Assembly: GCA_013816225.1 (NCBI GenBank)
Contig: JACDEQ010000168.1
Coordinates: 1-5,229 of the forward strand
From: Armatimonadota bacterium
GTDB taxonomy: Bacteria; Armatimonadota; Fimbriimonadia; Fimbriimonadales; ATM1
Direction of reading: 5' to 3'
DNA length: 5,229 nucleotides
The notes under the pieces are model-generated. The model was not told the DNA's origin and ran no database searches. It saw only the letters and a program-made list of their open reading frames with translations. A program made the translations under genes and the position numbers. This document shows positions 1-5,229 of this stretch, one piece after another; position 1 is the first letter of the stretch; each line of letters begins with the position of its first letter.

Positions 1-1060
1 GAGTGGGGTCGCTCCAAGTTTGAAGGAGTGGCGCGCCAATCTCGTCGAAGCTGGCATTGTGGCGGCGGCTGCCCTTCGAGAGCGCAGGGTGACCGCCCGA
101 AAGGGCGATCATGTTGTACACGAACTTCAATTCCGTCATGGGAATAGCGCCGAAATTGGTGCCGGCAACCGGCCCGCTGTTCCGTCCAAGCCCTATGTCG
201 GTACCGCCTGCGGGCTCGTTGATCCGCGAGGAGATATTTCCGCTCGAAACGACGAAATGCCCGTTCCCGAGCTCTGCCACCCCGAGAGAAATCCCGGAGG
301 TGTTCGCGATGATCGGGTTCAACCTATAGAAGTCGGGTTCCATCGTCTGGACAATGTCGCCGAAACCGCCAAGGCCGATGCTCGCCAGCGTCTGGCGAAC
401 GATCGCGTGTCCACCGTTGTGGCTGCCCATATACGCAGCGTCGAAGTAGCCGAGCGAGAACGGGTAATTCAGGATGGGATGGAAGGGCTGTACGACCTGG
501 GGATTGGCTCCCGTCGCGACAGTCGTAAATGGAACCGGAAAACCGTTGAACCCATCGACGGACTGCGTGAAGGACTTGTCGAACCAAAGCGTTCCGCCCG
601 CATCGATAAATGCTTGGAGCTTGTCGCGCTCTGCGGTGTTCAGGCTTATGCCTCCTGGAGCGTGAACCATTAAGACGTCATAGTCGGCAACGTTCGCAAC
701 CTGTGACAGCTCGACCTCCCAGTAAGCGGCCATGTTCTTGTTGAGCCTGGTGCCTGCGCTAAAATTCGTTGTTCCGGTGAGCGTATTCCACCGGCCGGCC
801 TGCCGCCTCGTGAAGGTGGATCCTCCGTGCGGATTAACAAAGACCCAGCTCGCGGGCTTAACATCCGTCCGCTTCTCCAGGTTGAAGAAGACATAGGGGT
901 CGGCGTTCGTAGGCTCTCCCCCGCTGGGGTTGGGAAGCAAAAGGACGCCGCACTTGATCGTAACAGGGGCCTTTGCGTAACCGACCGGCTGCGCCTGGGC
1001 CAGGCACAGTCCAGCCGTAACGAAGGCAAGTGTTATCACGGGTTTCAGGAAGCTCCTCAC
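1..1060 (-). CDS. Secreted DUF4159/GATase-like domain protein, N-terminal part (3' end outside window)
   Basis: A GTG start at 1060-1058 overlaps the TGA of the preceding gene (GTGA). A strong GAGGTGA site (1071-1065) precedes it. The frame stays open to the left edge, giving 353 residues and no stop. Residues 1-23 (MRSFLKPVITLAFVTAGLCLAQA) are a clear Sec signal peptide in three parts, with cleavage likely after AQA, so the protein is exported. Residues ~118-200 read ELSQVANVADYDVLMVHAPG, then ERDKLQAFIDAGGTLWFD, and later PFHPILNYPF. This order of an acidic 'adYDvL' strand, a helix, a 'GGtL' strand and 'HPI' resembles DUF4159 and other class I glutamine amidotransferase-like alpha/beta domains. 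No catalytic Cys-His pair is evident, so binding or scaffolding is more likely than catalysis. Residues ~264-275 (LGNGHFVVSSGN) fit the last strand of such a fold. The text after residue ~315 (YNMIAL, RRHNASFDEIGAPLLQTW) looks like a junction to another domain. The coding call is firm; the family call is moderate. Confidence 0.85.
   Translation of the reverse strand, partial: MRSFLKPVITLAFVTAGLCLAQAQPVGYAKAPVTIKCGVLLLPNPSGGEPTNADPYVFFNLEKRTDVKPASWVFVNPHGGSTFTRRQAGRWNTLTGTTNFSAGTRLNKNMAAYWEVELSQVANVADYDVLMVHAPGGISLNTAERDKLQAFIDAGGTLWFDKSFTQSVDGFNGFPVPFTTVATGANPQVVQPFHPILNYPFSLGYFDAAYMGSHNGGHAIVRQTLASIGLGGFGDIVQTMEPDFYRLNPIIANTSGISLGVAELGNGHFVVSSGNISSRINEPAGGTDIGLGRNSGPVAGTNFGAIPMTELKFVYNMIALSGGHPALSKGSRRHNASFDEIGAPLLQTWSDPT
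992..1060 (-). other. Sec signal peptide of the DUF4159-like protein
   Basis: It encodes a short basic start (Met-Arg-Ser-Phe-Leu-Lys), a hydrophobic core of ~14 residues and an Ala-Gln-Ala cleavage site before Gln-Pro. The Cys at residue 19 is within the hydrophobic part and is followed by Leu-Ala. It does not form a convincing lipobox with the required small residues before it, so signal peptidase I cleavage is preferred. Confidence 0.75.
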
Positions 1061-3972
1061 GGGTTCACCTCTCCAAAGTAGAGCAATTTAGTGCCGACCG
1101 GCAGCTTCGGCATGGGTGGAAGCGGCCTGCCGTAGGTGTCGGTGCGTATGATCGCCGCAGCGGGGTCGAACGAACCACCGACCCTTCCCGACACGAGGAC
1201 CGGGTCGTAGTTGATGTAAAGGTTGGGTACGTACCTGCTGTTCGAGAAATCCGGCTGAGTTGACCCCGGTATTCGCGGGAAGTGTTGATCAGGGACATAT
1301 TGACCCGACTCGCCATACTCCGCAGGGATCCATCCCCAGCGTCGAAGCCACTCGGACTGGTCCGCCATCACAGGCGGGAAGTTTTCGCTAACGCTGCCAA
1401 CCACTGTTATTCTTACGTCTACCGGCTCGCCGTAGAACGGATACTCTGCCGCAGCCTGATACGTCGCGAACCGATCCGAAGCATTCGTAAAGCTATCCCG
1501 CCGGTCGTTAGGATTCGGATTAGCCCACGGGCCCGGGATCACGAAGAAGCTGCCTTCCTGAGCGTATACAGCGGCCTCGATCCGGACGTCGAGGGGCTGC
1601 ACGGCCAACCTGCTGAAGTAGTAGTCGCCCCGTCCGGGAACAGCGATCGTGTTGTCGGTCTTGAAACGGAACACGTTATCGATCCCACCACCGAAGAGCT
1701 GGTAAGCCCCGCTCAACGGGAAAATTTCGAACCGACGCTTTTCGTAAACTGGCAGCACTTGGAAGGCGGGGTCCGCAAGCCCGTATGTCGGGATGGTCGG
1801 CCCGGGGGGGAAGAACTGCGAAGCGGCATTCGGCGGGTTCACATTCTCGAACATGAACTCAGGAGCAGCGCCTCGGCCGGGGTTCAGCAGGAGATTGATA
1901 AATGTGTTTCGGTCGAAGTCCGCGGCGTGAGCCATGAAGATCGAAGTGTTGACCGGATTTCCCCCTCCGGAGTTCGGGTTGTTGAACGTGTAAGACGTCA
2001 CGAATGGCTGCCCCGTGAGTGGGTCGACCGGGAACTGGATGAGCGCCTCGAAGTTGTGGCCGCCGTCCACCTTGAGCCGGGCCGGGCTCGTCGGGTCGGT
2101 GTTGTCACGAACGACCTGCAACGTGTTCGTGAGCGCCGACCCCACGAACTGGCTTGTGTTCAATGCGACGTTGTCGCGACAGAGCAGCGCCAGGCTCGAG
2201 GTAGGCGCGCCCTTGATGATGCTCCCCTCGACGTAGCCGGTGCCAAGCGACACGATTGTCAGTTGAACACCGCGGATGGTCAACCCGCTGCTGAGTGCAG
2301 GAATCACGCCGCGAATTCGGATATTTCCTTCGGCGAAGATGATCCCATTGAAGGCCATGCCGAGCAGGAAGTCCGCCTGCGTCGGGGTGCCGAAGCTGGA
2401 GATGCCGGGCGTCAACTCGTTGATGATCCGCAAATCGGTCGGGCCGGAGCCGAAGCCGAGCTTGAATCTGAGCGAATGCCTGGCCGTGTCACCGCCCGAA
2501 TAATTCCTCCACGTGTCGCGATTGTTCTTCAGATTGCGTGTAATCTCAAAGCCATCGGACCTAAGCGAGATGTGTGCTGCGGGCGGGATGTAGTACGGGC
2601 CTTGCCAGAAACCATCCGGGTGCTTGTTGGGATTCAGCCAGTCATACCGTTGCGAATAGCTGCCGTCCCCCGAATCGCGGTTCAGGTCGTCACGGTTACC
2701 CAAGTACACACCACGGCCATAGCCGAGTCGGCCGATGTTGAACCCGCCGGGGCCGACGCTGCCACTGTCGCGGGTCGCAAGCCTGTAGCGCATTCGGTTC
2801 GTGTTGGGGTCGTCTTCATCGATGATCGGAGGCTCTTTGCGTTGCGCGAGCCTCGGGAAACCCGAAGGGTCTGCTTGCTCGCGCCCGTCTCGCAAAACCC
2901 CACGGAAGGTGCTAAACGTCGGGTCGGCGCTGGGGACCGGGAAAAAGGGAGTGAGCGCAGTGCCAGCGGCGCGGAAAATCCTGAGAGGCGTCGTCGATTC
3001 CTGGTAAGTTAGGTTGCCGGTGATGCTGATGTGGTCCCCGAAATCGGCGTTCAGATAAACGTCGAGGCCGGAGGCGCCATTTCGATCCTGAACGTTGCCA
3101 TGAACAAGAACGTCCGCGTTGAAATAGAGCGGAGCGCCGAGAGGTCGGATGATGCCGCCTGGACTTGGGGCGAGCTCGCCGCCGAGGACCTTCTTAACCC
3201 TAACAGGGTTCCCCAGGTAGTTTGCTCCCATGTCGACCGGGTTGCCTATATCGACAGGTTGATTCCGCTCGTCCTTGTTCGTCACATACCACGCGGACTC
3301 GATAATGCCGATCGGCACGATCGCCGTCAGTTCACGGACATTCTGGTTGTTCGGCTCCTTCGTCGTGGTAGGGTCGAGCGCGTTGAATGCGCCCGGCCGT
3401 CCGGCGACATCGATGATCGTGTAGGCACGGAGCTTGCCGCGGTTGTTGACGGCGCCACCTTGCTCGAACATCTCTTGCCCGCTCGGCGAGTAGCGAACCC
3501 GGGCGAGCGATCGGCCGTCTTGGTAGTTCAGCCGTGTGTAAGCGCCGAGTCCATCCGAGCCGCCCTTGTCCAGTGGGTTGTTTGCGGCCGGGTCCCTCTG
3601 CCGCCGCAGCCAGAAATAGTCGGGATCAGGATTCGTCGCCGTAGGGTTTTCCGGATCGGAGTTCGGTCCGAGGCCGGGAGGTCGGTTAGGATCGACGTCT
3701 GCGGGCACAGGCAGCGGGGGTTGCGGCCGCCAGTCGGCGCCATCCTCGGAAAACCGCAACTGCGAATAAGCGTAACGAACTCCGGCCTGCGCAAGGTCGT
3801 TGGTCACGTTCCTTTCGCGAGCGATGCCCGTAGAACCCAACTCGCGGCCCACGACGAGTACGACCACGAATCCCAACGTTACGAGAACAAAGAGGATGAT
3901 GAGAACGATAACCAGGGTCTGACCCCCGGATCGCTTTAGCTCGGAACCTTGCTTGTTTGTCTCTTGCTGCAT
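1057..3972 (-). CDS. Giant PilX/GspK-like prepilin-type protein, 971 aa
   Basis: This is a complete gene of 971 residues ending in TGA (1059-1057). I chose the ATG at 3972 because AAGG (3983-3980) lies 7 nt before it; the in-frame TTG at 3987 has no comparable site and would overlap the previous gene. Residues 1-17 form a polar, basic leader ending KRSGG. Residues 18-41 are one unbroken hydrophobic helix. Next comes a polar helix with RERN and LAQAGVRYAYSQLR, matching the layout of PilX and GspK N-termini (hydrophobic core, then a conserved A-x-AG-x-x-YA spine). Position +5 after the putative cleavage is Ile, not Glu, as in GspK. Residues ~85-130 are a Pro/Asp/Asn-rich linker. Residues ~543-609 are beta-rich (EGNIRIRG, LTIVSLGTGYVEGSI, DNVALN). 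Residues ~800-816 contain YAQEGSFFVIPGPW. There is a single cysteine. It is probably an inner-membrane-anchored protein that joins a pilus or pseudopilus tip; the rest of its role is unknown. It is far longer than typical PilX (~200 aa) or GspK (~300 aa). Confidence 0.88.
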   Translation of the reverse strand: MQQETNKQGSELKRSGGQTLVIVLIILFVLVTLGFVVVLVVGRELGSTGIARERNVTNDLAQAGVRYAYSQLRFSEDGADWRPQPPLPVPADVDPNRPPGLGPNSDPENPTATNPDPDYFWLRRQRDPAANNPLDKGGSDGLGAYTRLNYQDGRSLARVRYSPSGQEMFEQGGAVNNRGKLRAYTIIDVAGRPGAFNALDPTTTKEPNNQNVRELTAIVPIGIIESAWYVTNKDERNQPVDIGNPVDMGANYLGNPVRVKKVLGGELAPSPGGIIRPLGAPLYFNADVLVHGNVQDRNGASGLDVYLNADFGDHISITGNLTYQESTTPLRIFRAAGTALTPFFPVPSADPTFSTFRGVLRDGREQADPSGFPRLAQRKEPPIIDEDDPNTNRMRYRLATRDSGSVGPGGFNIGRLGYGRGVYLGNRDDLNRDSGDGSYSQRYDWLNPNKHPDGFWQGPYYIPPAAHISLRSDGFEITRNLKNNRDTWRNYSGGDTARHSLRFKLGFGSGPTDLRIINELTPGISSFGTPTQADFLLGMAFNGIIFAEGNIRIRGVIPALSSGLTIRGVQLTIVSLGTGYVEGSIIKGAPTSSLALLCRDNVALNTSQFVGSALTNTLQVVRDNTDPTSPARLKVDGGHNFEALIQFPVDPLTGQPFVTSYTFNNPNSGGGNPVNTSIFMAHAADFDRNTFINLLLNPGRGAAPEFMFENVNPPNAASQFFPPGPTIPTYGLADPAFQVLPVYEKRRFEIFPLSGAYQLFGGGIDNVFRFKTDNTIAVPGRGDYYFSRLAVQPLDVRIEAAVYAQEGSFFVIPGPWANPNPNDRRDSFTNASDRFATYQAAAEYPFYGEPVDVRITVVGSVSENFPPVMADQSEWLRRWGWIPAEYGESGQYVPDQHFPRIPGSTQPDFSNSRYVPNLYINYDPVLVSGRVGGSFDPAAAIIRTDTYGRPLPPMPKLPVGTKLLYFGEVNP
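1065..1074 (-). promoter_or_regulatory. Ribosome binding site of the secreted DUF4159-like gene, inside the preceding coding region
   Basis: The minus strand reads GGAGAGGTGA and then ACCC before the GTG at 1060. GAGGTGA is a near-perfect match to the 3' end of 16S rRNA, and the last G of AGG is 7 nt from the start codon. The site is made by the codons for Gly-Glu-Val near the end of the upstream protein. It confirms the GTG start and points to translational coupling. Confidence 0.75.
3850..3972 (-). other. Prepilin-like leader and transmembrane spine of the 971-aa protein
   Basis: Leader residues 1-17 end in Lys-Arg-Ser-Gly-Gly and are followed by QTLVIVLIILFVLVTLGF and more hydrophobic residues to about 41. 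Cleavage by a prepilin peptidase would fall after Gly17, leaving Gln as residue +1 and Ile at +5. The missing Glu at +5 is known for GspK-type tip pseudopilins. An uncleaved single-pass membrane anchor is the alternative. Confidence 0.6.
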
Positions 3973-3976
3973 GCCG

Positions 3977-5229
3977 CTACCTTGCAAAATTTCTAATCGC
4001 CACCACGTCCGACACGGTCACCGTTTGGGGAGCCACGGTGTAACCGCCCGAGAACCGCCGAATTGTAAGATCGACCCGGATTTGTTGATTGCTGTCGTAA
4101 TCAACGACCACCGCATCGGCCGGTTGATTAACTTGGAAGTCGAAACGAATCACGATGTTCCCGGGAGGCAGTACGAGGGTCGGATCGCTATGAAATTCGA
4201 TATAGCCCTTCTTGAACCGTGGCTCGATGAAGTTCCTTACGTCCGCATTGGTGCTCGGATCGGGCACACCATATGTGTTCCAGTTCGGCGGCCGCAGGTC
4301 GGTGTAGTTGATTCGGTACTGATTCAGGCCAACGACTTCTGTGGCCGCAACTCGGCCGTATCGAATCGGCAACCCGAAGTTGGGGCCGGGCCGCTGGTCT
4401 GGCCCGATAACAACCTCGCTTCCCGGCGTGATCTTGGAGTGCGGGTTCGCGTAGCCGGAGACCATCGGCTGGAAGGGATTGAAGTCAGGCGCGTTTCCAG
4501 GGAAAAGCGTCGAATTCCGAAGATCTATGAACCGGCGTCCCAGAACGCCCGAAGGGTCGTACTGAGCGCGAGTCGGGCTGTTCAGCCATCCGGTCAGCGT
4601 CCCGTTCGGCACGCTGGTGGGTTGCGTCGGATCGTAGCCCAGGGCCGCCCGGGCGGGGAAGCGCATCTGTACACGCCCCCGGCGCTGATCCGCTGTGAAA
4701 ATCATGAGTTCGGGGGTAATCCCGCCGCCCCCAGGATAAATGTTCGTGCCGATGCGCGGATTGCCACCCGCTGCTGTGGCTTGGTAGCCGCTGATGTTGA
4801 AAATCGGGCGGCCGTCGACGTACTCGCTCACGTCGTTCTGCGGATCGAAGTAAACAATTTCGTTGAGATAGTTCGGCGTGCCGACCGGCTGTCTCCAGCG
4901 GGCGACGTAGTAAGGCGGCCGCGGCGTTTGTCGCGGGTCGAGCCGATAAATGCGAGCCAACGTGTCCGTCGTCCATCCGGGCATTTCCGTCTGGAAAAAC
5001 TCGGGTGCGAGCCGCGCGCTATCGACGACCTCTTCGCCAAGCCGCTGTGTCCGATTAGCCTTTGCCGGCTCAGAGCTAACTCGAACCGCTTGAAAGTTGA
5101 CCAGCGAGCGGACCTTCGGAATCGTCCCGCCTCCGGCATACGGCTGGTAAATCAAGTCCCCAGTCGCTTCGTCGATCTCGGGCATGATCATGTCGGTTCG
5201 AGAGTCCTGCACAACCAAACGCGCTTCCC
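3977..5229 (-). CDS. Large exported protein, C-terminal part; possible PulJ/PilW-type minor pilin (5' end outside window)
   Basis: This is an open reading frame that enters from the right edge and stops at TAG (3979-3977), giving 416 visible residues. The frame is still open at the edge (reading Glu-Ala-Arg-Leu-Val-Val-Gln), so the true start and any N-terminal membrane helix are not seen. The visible part has no cysteine and no hydrophobic helix. It is rich in Gly, Pro, Asn, Tyr and Arg, as in extracellular beta-rich proteins. The last ~50 residues contain DAVVVDYDSNQQIRVDLTI and then TVTVSDVVAIRN. That is a beta-strand pattern ending in 'lRN', typical of the C-termini of PulJ/PilW-like pseudopilins (family knowledge, judged by eye). 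The next gene, 4 nt downstream, has a prepilin-like N-terminus, which supports a minor-pilin role. I do not recognise the middle region (a GSEVVIGPD stretch followed by NQYRINY). Coding status is confident; function is tentative. Confidence 0.85.
   Translation of the reverse strand, partial: EARLVVQDSRTDMIMPEIDEATGDLIYQPYAGGGTIPKVRSLVNFQAVRVSSEPAKANRTQRLGEEVVDSARLAPEFFQTEMPGWTTDTLARIYRLDPRQTPRPPYYVARWRQPVGTPNYLNEIVYFDPQNDVSEYVDGRPIFNISGYQATAAGGNPRIGTNIYPGGGGITPELMIFTADQRRGRVQMRFPARAALGYDPTQPTSVPNGTLTGWLNSPTRAQYDPSGVLGRRFIDLRNSTLFPGNAPDFNPFQPMVSGYANPHSKITPGSEVVIGPDQRPGPNFGLPIRYGRVAATEVVGLNQYRINYTDLRPPNWNTYGVPDPSTNADVRNFIEPRFKKGYIEFHSDPTLVLPPGNIVIRFDFQVNQPADAVVVDYDSNQQIRVDLTIRRFSGGYTVAPQTVTVSDVVAIRNFAR
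3980..3983 (-). promoter_or_regulatory. Ribosome binding site of the 971-aa gene
   Basis: AAGG on the minus strand ends 7 nt before the ATG at 3972 and lies immediately before the TAG of the upstream gene. It decides between this ATG and the in-frame TTG at 3987. Ribosomes finishing the upstream gene stop right on this site, so coupled translation is likely (inference). Confidence 0.6.

Noticed and set aside
20..673. 217-codon open frame on the plus strand
   Set aside because: It is antisense, in codon register, to the secreted DUF4159-like gene, which has a signal peptide, a strong ribosome binding site and a coupled start.
1520..1540. Short GC-rich palindromic stretch around cccacgggcccgggatc as a terminator or operator
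   Set aside because: It is inside the coding region, has no T-run on either strand after it, and is too short to distinguish from ordinary GC-rich coding sequence.
1624..1632. Arg-Gly-Asp (RGD) triplet in the 971-aa protein as an integrin-type adhesion motif
   Set aside because: A three-residue match in a long Gly/Arg/Asp-rich protein is expected by chance, and nothing else suggests a eukaryotic host.
1282..3012. 576-codon open frame on the plus strand
   Set aside because: It lies wholly antisense to the 971-aa gene with codons in exact register. In GC-rich genes the reverse-complement stop codons (TTA, CTA, TCA) are rare, so such frames stay open by chance. Its translation is Arg/Val-rich with no recognisable motif.
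3031..3939. 302-codon open frame on the plus strand
   Set aside because: Same codon-register antisense effect within the same gene. The translation covers the reverse of the pilin-like N-terminus and looks like a random Arg/Val-rich, charged protein.
3985..3987. TTG as the start of the 971-aa gene (would give 976 aa)
   Set aside because: It overlaps the upstream gene and lacks a good Shine-Dalgarno site. The ATG at 3972 has AAGG at ideal spacing.
5216..5218. TTG as the start of the right-hand gene
   Set aside because: The frame stays open to the window edge, no ribosome binding site is seen, and the protein would lack the N-terminal helix or signal expected for an exported protein. An internal codon is more likely.
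1..5229. CRISPR array, tRNA/rRNA, insertion sequence, direct repeats or attachment sites
   Set aside because: I looked on both strands and saw no regularly spaced repeats, no structured RNA signatures, no terminal inverted repeats and no transposase or integrase motifs. Coding sequence accounts for essentially all bases.

Overview
All three genes in this window are on the minus strand, read from right to left, and they occupy essentially every base. Two are cut by the window edges. The DNA is GC-rich by eye. Starts include GTG, Shine-Dalgarno sites are clear, and the genes are packed as in a bacterial operon. No gene could be matched to a named orthologue. The style of the proteins (very large PilX/GspK-like and PulJ/PilW-like minor pilin candidates, a secreted DUF4159-like protein) suggests a Gram-negative-type bacterium from an under-studied phylum. 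Armatimonadota (Fimbriimonas-like) is my best guess, and it is an inference only.

Layout in the direction of transcription. (1) 5229 to 3977: the C-terminal 416 residues of a protein whose start lies outside the window. Its last ~50 residues look like the tail of a PulJ/PilW-type minor pilin or pseudopilin. (2) 3972 to 1057: a complete 971-residue protein with a prepilin-like N-terminus (basic leader, Gly-Gly, then one long hydrophobic helix and an alpha-helical spine). This resembles PilX or GspK but is several times larger, with a Pro/Asp/Asn-rich linker and beta-rich segments. (3) 1060 to before position 1: the first 353 residues of a secreted protein with a Sec signal peptide and a DUF4159/class I amidotransferase-like alpha/beta domain. 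It runs off the left edge.

Genes 1 and 2 are separated by 4 nt. Genes 2 and 3 share a GTGA overlap, with a strong ribosome binding site inside the last codons of gene 2. The three are therefore probably co-transcribed and translationally coupled. No promoter, terminator, RNA gene, repeat array or mobile element is visible, so the transcription signals must lie outside the window.

Working model (inference): the order PilW-like, PilX-like, large secreted protein recalls the pilW-pilX-pilY1 order of type IV pilus minor-pilin operons. The cluster could encode an enlarged pilus or pseudopilus tip complex with its own secreted partner. The individual family links are weak by sequence and would need profile and structure comparison.
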